Assembly (NCBI RefSeq): GCF_009765275.1
Contig: NZ_VOPH01000007.1
Location: 124,001 to 188,000 of the forward strand
DNA length: 64,000 nt
DNA from: Chachezhania sediminis
Lineage (GTDB): Bacteria > Pseudomonadota > Alphaproteobacteria > Rhodobacterales > Rhodobacteraceae
Direction: 5' to 3'
A program made the position numbers and the translations under genes. Shown one piece after another: positions 31,501 through 38,360 of this stretch. The number at the start of each line of letters is the position of its first letter. Position 1 is the first letter of the stretch. The notes under the pieces were generated by a model. That model searched no databases and had not been told where the DNA came from. It saw only the letters and a list, made by a program, of their open reading frames with translations.

Positions 31501-32435
31501 GCGCGTCGCAGGCCATGGCCGCCGCGCAGGTCGCCCTGTCCAAGGGCCGGCTGGACAGTGCGCTGCGCTGCCCGACCGGGCTGGATGCCAATGTCGCTGT
31601 CGGGCCGGGCCGCTGTGCGTGGCTGGATGGCGGCACCGCGCGCATGGGCCAGTCCGGCGACAACGGCTATGACGGCTCTGCCTCCGGGCTGAGCGGTGGT
31701 GCGCGGTTCGAATTCGCGGACGACTGGATTGCCGGGATTTCGGCGGGTTGGGAACAGTCGAGCTATGACGGCGCCAATGGCGTGTCGGGCACGGAAGGCG
31801 ATACGGGCTTCCTGGCGCTGGCCATCGGACGCGAGATCGGCGACCTGACCCTGTCGGGCGCGCTGGCCGGGTCCTGGGGCAATTTCGACACCACCCGCAA
31901 TGTCTCGGTCCCCGGCTATGCCGGCACGGCCACGGGAGACACGGACCTGTCGAGCCTTGGGGCGCGTCTTCGGGCCGCCTACGCGATCACAACCGGGACC
32001 GGATACGTGACGCCGATGCTCGACCTCGACCTCGTTCGTACGCGGATGAGCGGCTATACCGAAACCGGCGCGGGGATCTACAACCTGGACGTTGCCGGAG
32101 AAACCCAGACGGCCGTCGTGGTGACACCTTCGGTTGAGATCGGGACCGGCTGGCAGACGCGGAATGGCTGGTCCACCAACCTGACCACCACGCTGGGTGT
32201 CAGCGCCTCGTCCGAGGATCACTGGACCACCACCGCCCGCCTGGCCGACGCCCCGGCGGGGGCCGGCACCTTCGGGACCGACCTTCCGATCGCAGACCTG
32301 ATCGGCCGGGTCGGCATCGGCGCCTCGTTCGTCAACGAAGAGTCCGGCATCGACCTGAAGGTCGAATATGACGGTGCATTCGGCGACGGTTACAGAAGCA
32401 ACGGAGTGGCATTCCGCCTGATCAAACGGTTCTGA
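25509..32435 (+). CDS. Giant glycine-rich autotransporter (type Va), 2308 residues
   Basis: Surface or secreted protein. A TTG start at 25509 is chosen because GGAGAGGAAG precedes it and a Sec signal follows (TSFTFGRSRRPGAFATLMAG then TILAMPSVAPAQ). The passenger has about 19 near-identical units of type AQSIGGGGGxGG, 60-100 residues apart, alternating with Thr-rich beta-strand text such as VTVTNNGVMRTSG: a beta-helix with Gly-rich turns. Two acidic stretches (DDGGDDGGDDDK; DDDDDDDD) may bind calcium. The last ~270 residues form a beta-barrel ending IKRF with terminal Phe. It has a disrupted paralogue at 44989. Ligand unknown; adhesion or aggregation is inferred. Confidence 0.85.
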   Translation: MTSFTFGRSRRPGAFATLMAGTILAMPSVAPAQIYCGIVGGVCTFPSENEPAVYSVTGNSGSDATPGESLPDTVFVVPSDIDIALPYNTAYQGIYLRQVGGDGSYSGPSAGGNGGNITLDGPTSVTVSIPNDIDIGDSASGLLIWTQGGPGTDNNENNGSNGAPGGSGGVISQQANSILTDVSLLAGTANVSNTNDFVAIELRSYGGMGGRVNESITQARDGGNGGVAGAITWTTGSVVTGTAAAPLVGANVIGIRARSIGGAGPDAYNSHDDETQGGGGASNGGNGGAVTIRNDGAISVVGRTNATGATHGVYAHSEGGDGGWAFNVGVTEYLQDGGPGGTGGTTTVNVNDTISVTDTGTGTAHGSTAVTALSMGGTGGSGQSQHTAGAGGNGGAVAVNVLSNAATSITATGTNVDAIYARSQGGQGGAGLSNANQSTGGAGGNGGGVTVTVDLEDDQTIAATSSANGTDSGRGIVAQSLSNLGGLGSAGNEFAGNPGDGGAGGDGGSVTVTVNGGTITTDGTDDAGSGLTFAAGIFAQSIGGGGGDGGEFSGFLGGEGGSGGTGGTGDTVTITNNGVMRTSGTQAYGIMAQSIGGGGGAGGAADGLVLALGGSGGAGGTSETVSVTNGGTIATTGYNATGILAQSIAGGGGAAGVSGATISIGATGGDDTNTAAGAVRIANTGSVTTVGDAAPAILAQSIGGGGGSAAGDAGPDDSSSTGVLAIGSSGGGAGPGGVVSVSDVGTLSTQGEFAFGLQAQSVGGGGGAGGNAFAVGILNIPAGAVGGQSGGGGNGGTVTVTNADTVSVTTNGTNSAGMLLQSVGGGGGSGGNAQTDAVLDLMQFAIGGSAQAAGAGNTVTATLSGATIETRQSLSAGIVAQSIGGGGGSGGSATSKAASFLNIGLTAGGLANSGGDGGAVSVTVTDGSAIRTSTANDRPEANDSIGIIAQSIGGGGGIGGASAASAITTGVPIDPEDPDFTVTLNAQFAMGGRGGAGGAGEAASVTLSGGSSITTQGAGSHGMLVQSIGGGGGNGGDASTATTTIPDSTEQYGLTINGSVGGAGGDGGNGGAASVTIGSATPASTASVIATSGAYANGVIVQSIGGGGGNSGVPTTKTNTIRGAATVHLSFGVGSTGLLEGGETGAEGGTAGLTLYGDAQIATTGAGARGAVVQSIGGGGGTVQGGEIQLGADIKSGGGGEEVAGDDGGDDGGDDDKEYQGTVTVQVGMTGGQGGASQLVTVETYEGSTISTAGVDADGILAQSIGGGGGLGGTMGSDNDTADSSSDDAVTSDDDDDDDDPVDVTMTVTVGGSGGTGGDSGGVDLTFDSRVTTTGDWSDGVVVQAIGGGGGTGGTAMSSGTGETAQLDIGVGGSGGTAGNGGTVTASFNDNGNNAVTTGGFMAHGVVLQSIGGGGGQGGDGSDMASGSLTIGSGVGGSGGSAGDGGTVTIADTGANFVNLTTTGDDAYGLLAQSIGGGGGIGGVGSAAAQDDSDGHAIDIVVGGQGGSGGNGSTVDLNMGVNVHTFGDRGFGVLAQSIGGGGGVGTSGQASGVASVQVGGFGGNGGNGGAVSVDLTAGTLVQTFGTGAHGVIAQSIGGGGGIGGDISVGPFNTTPGFVAGAAGTGGTVEVSLDGQILTSGAMAHGIVAQSIGGGGGIGGGGGIGGGTDGVFAGSTSGLQGNAYGAGDVTVTTTGEITTTGENAIGIFAQSMGGGNSGEMLGTVAVTVSADVTGGSGQGAGIVIASGNANTVTVLDGATVSALSGTAITYTADNGTTTDGSTADVMVAEGGSVIGDILLRNADGRTAGTVTNNSMTSLSGAQVYQAHVVNNGRMVVGGSGAGDRLRIAGDLTQTARGTIVMGVDFANPGTSDRLRVRGDAALDGTVQIEAATLTTSGRVRLITADGALTGNLSVANSRAVDFESTRSGNGISVGVAGTHFARAFDALSASERSMGAHLDAIFANGAPQYAGLLGGMNALAGPNSDGTAYAQALSAMGPGASQAMAAAQVALSKGRLDSALRCPTGLDANVAVGPGRCAWLDGGTARMGQSGDNGYDGSASGLSGGARFEFADDWIAGISAGWEQSSYDGANGVSGTEGDTGFLALAIGREIGDLTLSGALAGSWGNFDTTRNVSVPGYAGTATGDTDLSSLGARLRAAYAITTGTGYVTPMLDLDLVRTRMSGYTETGAGIYNLDVAGETQTAVVVTPSVEIGTGWQTRNGWSTNLTTTLGVSASSEDHWTTTARLADAPAGAGTFGTDLPIADLIGRVGIGASFVNEESGIDLKVEYDGAFGDGYRSNGVAFRLIKRF

Positions 32436-32536
32436 CCGGCGGCCGATACCGGCAGTGCACGGAGGAATTCCCCAATCGGCCAAAAGCGGGCCCGGGGATC
32501 ACCTCCGCAGCGCTTCCCGTCCAAGCCTGAAGAGTC

Positions 32537-32555
32537 GGGGCAATTGACCTGCCCC
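32537..32555. terminator. Weak bidirectional hairpin between convergent genes
   Basis: GGGGCA-ATTGACC-TGCCCC has a 6-bp stem, with TTCG after it. It lies between the ends of the autotransporter (+) and the RuBisCO-like gene (-). Without a T-run it is a modest candidate. Confidence 0.3.
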
Positions 32556-32600
32556 TTCGACGATACCGCGAATTCCCCGGCTTATCCGCCGGAGAACCGG

Positions 32601-33728
32601 TCAGGTGGCGTCCAGCGCGGTGCGCATCTCGCGGATGGCATCACCGATCCAGTCGCCGTAGCGCAGGAGGCTGCCGCCCAGAAGGTAGACACAGTCTTCG
32701 CCATAAAGCTGCATCATGTCCGGCAACCGGTCGAGGCTCATGCCGCCACCGGGGCTGGGCAGGATCGGGAGCCCCGGGCCATCGCCCCGGCAGGCTTCCA
32801 CGATTTCCTCGCATTCGGCCAGCGAGAAGCCGAAGCGCCCGCCATGGTTCGGAAAGACCGAGATATCGGCGCCGGCCAGCCGCATCAGCGTGCCGAAGAG
32901 CATGCCGTGAGCATAGCCGGCCTCGGGCGACAGCACGTAGGGGCCAAGGTGGCTGGGATGCGCCATGATCGGCAGCGTGAAATCCGGGTCCTGCGCCAGC
33001 CGGTTCATCGCGTCGAAGCCGAAGAGGCCGGGGATCAGCAGGATGCCGGAAGCGCCGGCATCCTGCGCGTACATCGCCAGCTCGCGCACCTCGTCGCCAT
33101 GGCCGCCGATGCTGGGGAAATAGAGCGACTGCGCAGTATCCCCCTCTGTTGCCCTTTCGACATTGGCGCGGGCCACGGCCTCGGCCGCCAGCTTGACCCG
33201 TTCGCGGAAGGGCGCGGCATCCTGGTTCGAAAGACCGTGATCTTCCTTGACGATGTCGGCGCCCGCGCGGGCGGTCAGATAGCACAGGCGCGCCAGGGTT
33301 TCCGATGACGAGCCCTGAGGCTTGATCACCGGGCAGACATAGCCGCCCGTGGCACGACCGGTCAGTTTGCGCAGTCCCTCGACACCGTATTGCGCGCCGG
33401 GAAAGCGGTCCAGCACCTCGGCATTCGGGGTCAGGGCCACCGCCTTCACCCCGTGCAGGATCGAGGCATTGCCCAGCACCACGTTGAGGAACTGGGGCAG
33501 TTCCCGGCCCACCGCATCGATGTGATAGCCGATGCGGCCAAGCCACGTGCCTTCGTCCTCTGGAACCACGCTTTCGACGCGGCCCAGCACGACGTCCTCG
33601 ACATAGCCCGCGGGGACCACGTCGCGCGGGATCTCGACCGTGTCTTCCAGCGCGATGTTGGCCGCCCGCGATTCCGCGTCGGACTGGTCGTCGGCGAAGA
33701 TCCGGTAGGTGACCTCGAAGCGCTCCAT
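32601..33728 (-). CDS. RuBisCO-like protein (form IV), function unresolved
   Basis: 375-residue RuBisCO large-subunit fold. Landmarks: GYVCPVIKPQGSSSETLARL (RuBisCO KPK loop, second Lys now Gln), GADIVKEDHGLSN (RuBisCO KDDE: carbamylated Lys and Asp kept, Glu replaced by His), IMAHPSHLG and ISVFPNHGGRFGF. RuBisCO activity is not expected. Characterised form IV proteins act as isomerases or enolases on methylthio-ketose phosphates or as decarboxylases on oxo-isoapionate phosphate. It is last in a seven-gene operon and overlaps the transketolase subunit by 1 bp. The adjacent mtnK-mtnA-aldolase arm favours a methylthio- or deoxy-pentulose phosphate substrate (inference). Confidence 0.85.
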   Translation of the reverse strand: MERFEVTYRIFADDQSDAESRAANIALEDTVEIPRDVVPAGYVEDVVLGRVESVVPEDEGTWLGRIGYHIDAVGRELPQFLNVVLGNASILHGVKAVALTPNAEVLDRFPGAQYGVEGLRKLTGRATGGYVCPVIKPQGSSSETLARLCYLTARAGADIVKEDHGLSNQDAAPFRERVKLAAEAVARANVERATEGDTAQSLYFPSIGGHGDEVRELAMYAQDAGASGILLIPGLFGFDAMNRLAQDPDFTLPIMAHPSHLGPYVLSPEAGYAHGMLFGTLMRLAGADISVFPNHGGRFGFSLAECEEIVEACRGDGPGLPILPSPGGGMSLDRLPDMMQLYGEDCVYLLGGSLLRYGDWIGDAIREMRTALDAT

Positions 33729-34732
33729 CAGAGCGCCTCTGCCTTGACCAGCGAATGCACGTCATCGATCCGCGCGGCATCCAGATCGTTTTCGGAAATG
33801 CCGAATTCCTGACCCATCAGCCCTTCGATGCCGCGCACCAGCGCCAGCGCATCCAGACCGTAATAGCGCATCAGGTAGGGCCGCGATCCGCCATGGGCAT
33901 AGGTATCCTTCAGCCCCAGCCGCACCAGCCGCTTGCCGACACCGGCATCCGCCATGGTTTCCGCCACGAGGCTGCCGATGCCGCCTTCGGTCACGTGGTT
34001 TTCCAGCGTGACCACGCCATGTTTGACCGAACCGATATGGTCCAGCAGCTGCCTGTGATCGAAGGGCTTGATCGTGTGCAGGTGGATGTGCCGGATGGAC
34101 AGGCCCGCATTGGCAAGGGCCGAACGGGCCCGCATCGCCTCTTCGGTCGTGATACCGGCGGTCACGACAAGGATGTCGTCGCCTTCGGACAGGACCCGCA
34201 TCTCGCCGACCTTGATCGGCGTATCGAAAAGCCGCGGGACGGAACCGCGCAGGACCCGGCACCAGACCGGCCCGTCGATGCTGTCGGCGGCTTCGCAGAT
34301 GCTTTCCACCTCTGTCGCGTCGCCGGTTTCCAGGATCGTCATGTTCGGGATCGACCGCATGACCGAGATATCCTCGATCGACTGGTGGGTCATGCCGCCC
34401 GGCGTGGTGACGCCCGGCAGGAAGCCCATCAGCCGCACCTTGCGCCGCGGGTAGGCGATCGAGGCCATGAGCTGATCATAGGGCCTGCGGTACATGAACA
34501 CCCCGAAGGTGTGGATGAACGGCCGGAACCCGGCAAGGCCCAGGCCGCCGGCAAAGCTCAGCATGTTCTGTTCGGCCATGCCCATCGAAACGAACTGGTC
34601 CGGGTAGCGGTCGCGGAAGCCGTCAATCTCGCAGGAGGAGGTCAGGTCGGCCGACAGGCACAGGATATCGGGATTGCCGGCGGCGAACTTCTCGAAGGCC
34701 GTGGCATAGGGGCGGGACACCATTTCAACCAT
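33728..34732 (-). CDS. Transketolase, C-terminal subunit (split enzyme)
   Basis: 334 residues with the pyrimidine-binding domain and C-terminal domain of transketolase. GMAEQNMLSFAGGLGLAGFR holds the conserved ThDP-activating Glu, and PGGMTHQSIEDISVMRSIPN matches the substrate-binding region. It pairs with the gene 12 bp upstream to give one full transketolase. The partner stop and this start are close, so co-translation is likely. In the operon it is flanked by the RuBisCO-like gene, suggesting it acts on that enzyme's product or substrate (inference). Confidence 0.86.
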   Translation of the reverse strand: MVEMVSRPYATAFEKFAAGNPDILCLSADLTSSCEIDGFRDRYPDQFVSMGMAEQNMLSFAGGLGLAGFRPFIHTFGVFMYRRPYDQLMASIAYPRRKVRLMGFLPGVTTPGGMTHQSIEDISVMRSIPNMTILETGDATEVESICEAADSIDGPVWCRVLRGSVPRLFDTPIKVGEMRVLSEGDDILVVTAGITTEEAMRARSALANAGLSIRHIHLHTIKPFDHRQLLDHIGSVKHGVVTLENHVTEGGIGSLVAETMADAGVGKRLVRLGLKDTYAHGGSRPYLMRYYGLDALALVRGIEGLMGQEFGISENDLDAARIDDVHSLVKAEAL

Positions 34733-34744
34733 GTCGCGTGCTCC

Positions 34745-35671
34745 TCAATGGGCGTAGTCGATGGGATCGACACCGAGATCGGCGGCGATCGAGGTGTTGA
34801 ATCGGGCGCGTTCGTCTTCCGACTTGAAGCGCACGTAGTGCAGGCGCGGGAAACGTTCCTCGAGGATCGACATGGTGTGGAACGGCGAGGTCCGTGCCAG
34901 GATGATCAGCGGCCGCCCTTCATGGGCTTCCTTGGCGGCATCGCGGATGGCCGACAGGTCGTGTCCGTCCACCTCGACGCAGGCGGCGCCGAAGTTGCGG
35001 AACTTGGTGGCGATGTCGCCCACTTCCATCACGCTCGACATCGCGCCGTCGCATTGCTGGTCGTTGACGTCCATGATGGCATAGAGGTTGTCGATTCCGT
35101 GAAAGGCGCAGGCCTGCACCGCTTCCCAGGTCTGGCCCTCCTGGACCTCGCCGTCGGACATGAAGACCCAGGTGCGGCCCGGTTCGCCCCGGCGCTTGCG
35201 GCCCCAGGCCAGCCCGGCGCCCGTCGAAAGGCCGATACCCAGCGTGCCGTTGTGCACTTCCATGCCCGGCGAATGCTCGGCGCCGATCATCTCGACCGAA
35301 GAGCCGTCCTTGTTGAACATCTCCAGCCCTTCGGGCGCCATGCGGCCGGTTTCGATCAGCGTGGCATAGGCCACCAGCGCATAGTGCGCCGGTGCGATGA
35401 ACAGACGGTCGTATTCCGGCGTGAACGGGCCGTTATAGCCCGCGCCGGTGTGATAATCCGGGTTGTCCGCGGACGGCACTCCCTGGAACGGCTCCGGCAC
35501 GGGGGGCAGCGTGGGCGCACCCAGGTTCAGTTCCTCGTTATAGAGCCATGCCAGCTGCTCGGCCGCCGAACAGGCCTGGCTGAGATAGCCGCCATTGTTG
35601 CGCATCGCATGTTCGAACACGCGCCGCCGGATGCCGAGCGCCACCTCCTCGGTCGTCTTTTCATTGCGCAT
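34745..35671 (-). CDS. Transketolase, N-terminal ThDP-binding subunit (split enzyme)
   Basis: 308 residues. The ThDP-diphosphate motif is present as VFMSDGEVQEGQTWEAVQAC continuing to NLYAIMDVNDQQCDG (SDG in place of the usual GDG). AEHSPGMEVHNGTLGIGLST and the N-terminal HAMRNNGGYLSQACSAAEQL match split transketolases. The start MRNEKTTEEV at 35671 has CGGAG about 7 bases upstream; the open frame extends further but without signals. Split forms often serve sugar catabolic clusters rather than central metabolism. Confidence 0.86.
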   Translation of the reverse strand: MRNEKTTEEVALGIRRRVFEHAMRNNGGYLSQACSAAEQLAWLYNEELNLGAPTLPPVPEPFQGVPSADNPDYHTGAGYNGPFTPEYDRLFIAPAHYALVAYATLIETGRMAPEGLEMFNKDGSSVEMIGAEHSPGMEVHNGTLGIGLSTGAGLAWGRKRRGEPGRTWVFMSDGEVQEGQTWEAVQACAFHGIDNLYAIMDVNDQQCDGAMSSVMEVGDIATKFRNFGAACVEVDGHDLSAIRDAAKEAHEGRPLIILARTSPFHTMSILEERFPRLHYVRFKSEDERARFNTSIAADLGVDPIDYAH

Positions 35672-35767
35672 CGCAATACTCCGTTCGTGGCCCGGCCGGT
35701 CGTGCCGGGCGCATTGCAAGTGTGTCTGTTGCGGGCGGGACTGCCCGCCGGAATTCCGTCGACGCCG

Positions 35768-36211
35768 TCAGAAGACGACCCCTTTTCTCAGGATGAAGCA
35801 GCCATAGGGCCGGGCCTCGGCCGTCAGCACGACGGCGAAGGCCTGCCGCGCATGTTCATAGAATGCCAGCCGTTCCAGGCTGGACAGCCCGCCGCCTTCG
35901 GGCAGCCGCGGTTCCAGCACGTCCCAGGCCGCCTGGTGCACCTCGCCGACAGTGTCGGCGGCGCCGTCGATCTCCATCCTGAGCGCGGCATAGTCCGTGA
36001 ACCCGTCCAGCGGCATCAGGGTCGTGATGACGTCGATGGCTTCGACCGCGTCGAGGCCGGTCAGCGGCAGCGCCTCTGTCACCTGGCAGTGCCGGGCGAT
36101 GGACGAGGCGGGAAAATTCGCGTCGGCGATGACGATCTCGTCGCCATGGCCCATGCGCGCAAGGCAATGCAGAAGGGCCGGCGAGATCCGTCTGTCGATA
36201 CCGTTCAGCAT
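35768..36211 (-). CDS. RbsD/FucU-family sugar mutarotase
   Basis: 147 residues with the family motif ALLHCLARMGHGDEIVIADA (catalytic His region) and a C-terminal RPYGCFILRKGVVF. Members interconvert anomers or ring forms of ribose, fucose and similar sugars for downstream kinases. Placement between an importer and sugar enzymes suggests that a free reducing sugar is imported. 6-deoxy or 5-deoxy sugars fit, which agrees with the deoxypentose route proposed for the divergent arm. Confidence 0.88.
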   Translation of the reverse strand: MLNGIDRRISPALLHCLARMGHGDEIVIADANFPASSIARHCQVTEALPLTGLDAVEAIDVITTLMPLDGFTDYAALRMEIDGAADTVGEVHQAAWDVLEPRLPEGGGLSSLERLAFYEHARQAFAVVLTAEARPYGCFILRKGVVF

Positions 36212-36273
36212 TGTTTTGCGTCCTTCTTGAAGGGGGCCGGCCCGCCCCGGGGGGCGGACCGGCGGAAACGATC

Positions 36274-37314
36274 TTACCGCGCGGGCAGGGCGATCCAGTC
36301 CGCCGTGGCCACGTCCGCATGCTGGAACTGGGGCATCTTGGAGCCGAGTTCACCCATGTTCTTGACGTCGTTCTCGTTCAGGAAGTCCTGGGTGATCAGC
36401 GTCGGCGGGACGACGACGTTGTGGCCCGGGTCCTCGCCCGCCAGCATCAGTGCCAGCGCCCGGACCGAGACTTCGCCGACAACCGCCGGGTTCGTCGCCA
36501 CGGTCGCGACCCAGGCCGAATCCGGTTCGCGCATGGCCGCGATGTCGGCGGTCGAGACGTCGGCCGAGTAGATGTCGATGTCCTGGCTCAGGCCGGCTTC
36601 GTCCACGGCGATCTTCACGCCCTTGGCGAATTCGTCAAAGGGGGCGATCATCACGTTGATCGTCGGGTTGGCCTGCAGCACGGACCGCGCCTGGTTGGCC
36701 ACCGCGTTGGCGATCGGGTTGTCGAGCGTGCCGAACTGCGCGGCTTCGGTGATGCCCGGGTTGGCGGCCTTCACCTCTTTCCACGCCACGTCGCGACGGT
36801 CGAGCGGGGCGATGCCCGGGACATAGACATAGCCCGCGGTGAAGTCGTCGCCATGGTCCGCGATGGCCTGGTCCAGCGCCAGCTTGGCCAGCATGTAGTC
36901 CGACTGTTCGATCTGCGGGATCGCGTCGTTTTCCACGTCCACGTCGAAGGCCACGACCTTGATGCCCGCATCCACGGCGCGCTGTGCCGCGGCCTTCATG
37001 GATTCGGTCAGACCGTGCTGGATGATGATCCCGTCCACGCCAAGCGCGATGGCCTGGTCGACCATGTCCGCCTGAAGTGCGGCGTCCTGGCGGCTGTCGA
37101 GCACGCGCAGATCGACGCCCAGGGCGGCGGCCTGCTGTTCCACGCCCGACAGGTAGGACTGGAAGAAGTCGCCGGTGGAGAGATAGCGCACCAGCGCGAT
37201 CTTGACGTCGCCGGGGTTGTCGAAGGGTGCGGGCGCGTTCTGCGCCATCGCCGGCAGAGCCCCGAACGTGAGCGTGGCCGCCCCGGCCAGTTTCAGAAGA
37301 TTGCGTCTGAGCAT
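36274..37314 (-). CDS. Sugar ABC importer substrate-binding protein (ribose type)
   Basis: 346-residue periplasmic binding protein of the RbsB/type I fold. Signal peptide MLRRNLLKLAGAATLTFGAL then PAMAQ. VKIALVRYLSTGDFFQSYLS opens the mature domain, with QAIALGVDGIIIQHGLT and NVMIAPFDEFAKGVKIAVDE later. The start at 37314 has GGGAGG 9 bases upstream. Expected ligand: a pentose or deoxypentose. It is followed by permease and ATPase genes upstream in transcription order (ATPase first). Confidence 0.86.
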   Translation of the reverse strand: MLRRNLLKLAGAATLTFGALPAMAQNAPAPFDNPGDVKIALVRYLSTGDFFQSYLSGVEQQAAALGVDLRVLDSRQDAALQADMVDQAIALGVDGIIIQHGLTESMKAAAQRAVDAGIKVVAFDVDVENDAIPQIEQSDYMLAKLALDQAIADHGDDFTAGYVYVPGIAPLDRRDVAWKEVKAANPGITEAAQFGTLDNPIANAVANQARSVLQANPTINVMIAPFDEFAKGVKIAVDEAGLSQDIDIYSADVSTADIAAMREPDSAWVATVATNPAVVGEVSVRALALMLAGEDPGHNVVVPPTLITQDFLNENDVKNMGELGSKMPQFQHADVATADWIALPAR

Positions 37315-37346
37315 TAGGAAATTCCTCCCTTGAATCCCTGTTTCGT

Positions 37347-38360
37347 TCATTTCCCGCCCGCGCTGCGGCGCGAGGAGAGGTAGAAGGTGAAGACAAGCGC
37401 GATGACCAGCACCGCCCCCTTGACGAAGTCCTGCGTGTAATAGGGCGCGTTCATCATCGTCAGGCCCTGGAGCAGGATACCGACGAAGAGCGCGCCGACG
37501 GCGGTGCCGAAGGCGTTCGGACGGGCCGCGCCCAGCACGGCGAAGCCGATCAGGGCCGCCGCCACGCTGTCGAGCAGCAGGTTGGTGCCGGAGGCGATGT
37601 CGCCCCGCCCCAGACGTGCCGCCAGGAGGATGCCGCCGATCGAGGCCATGACCCCGGAGATCATGTATGCCATGATCTTGTAGCGGTTCACGGGTGTCCC
37701 GACGAGTTCGGCTGCCCGTTCGTTCGACCCGATCGCGTACATCAGCCGCCCCTGCCGGGTGAAGCCGAGGAACAGCCAGATGCCCACGGCGATCAGCAGG
37801 AAGATCACCACCGGCACGGGCAGGAGGTTTTCGAGGAAGAAATCCATGCGATGCCGGCCCAGCCACAGGAACGCGGGCGAGAACGTGCCTTCGGCCGTGC
37901 TGCCGTCGGGCAGCGCCATACCGGTCGCCACGGAATTGCCCTGGGTGGGAATGCGTTGCAGGCCGATCAGCAGGAACATCATGCCCAGCGTCGCAAGCAG
38001 GTCGGGCACCTTGAACTTGACGATCAAAAGCCCGTTCACAAGGCCCACGAACGCGCCCATCAGCAGGCAGAGCAGGATCGCGCTGCCTGCCGAAAGCTCC
38101 AGCACGACCATGGCATAGGCCGACAGCATCAGCGACGACGTCGCGACCGAGCCGATGGAGAGGTCGAAACCGTCCACCACCAGCGTGCAGGTCACGCCAA
38201 GTGCAAGGATCCCGGTGATCGCCACCGATTGCAGGATGAAGACCGCCGACCGGGCCGAGCCGAAGCCGTTGGTCGAAAGGCTGAAGAAGATCACCAGCCC
38301 GGCCAGCAGGATCAGGAAGCCGTACTTGATCGCGAAATTCAGGAAACGCTCGTTACCCAT
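37347..38360 (-). CDS. Sugar ABC importer permease (RbsC type)
   Basis: 337-residue membrane protein with about ten hydrophobic segments. GFDLSIGSVATSSLMLSAYA and NGLLIVKFKVPDLLATLGMM are RbsC-family signatures, and AIGSNERAAELVGTPVNRYK is the coupling loop. It overlaps the ATPase gene by 8 bp. Confidence 0.9.
   Translation of the reverse strand: MGNERFLNFAIKYGFLILLAGLVIFFSLSTNGFGSARSAVFILQSVAITGILALGVTCTLVVDGFDLSIGSVATSSLMLSAYAMVVLELSAGSAILLCLLMGAFVGLVNGLLIVKFKVPDLLATLGMMFLLIGLQRIPTQGNSVATGMALPDGSTAEGTFSPAFLWLGRHRMDFFLENLLPVPVVIFLLIAVGIWLFLGFTRQGRLMYAIGSNERAAELVGTPVNRYKIMAYMISGVMASIGGILLAARLGRGDIASGTNLLLDSVAAALIGFAVLGAARPNAFGTAVGALFVGILLQGLTMMNAPYYTQDFVKGAVLVIALVFTFYLSSRRSAGGK

Noticed and set aside
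25338-32483. A 2381-codon open frame on the minus strand, antisense to the first autotransporter
   Set aside because: It mirrors the GGC-rich repeat codons, has no start context, and its product (Ala, Asp, Arg, Gly low complexity) has no domain. The plus strand has signal peptide, repeats and barrel.
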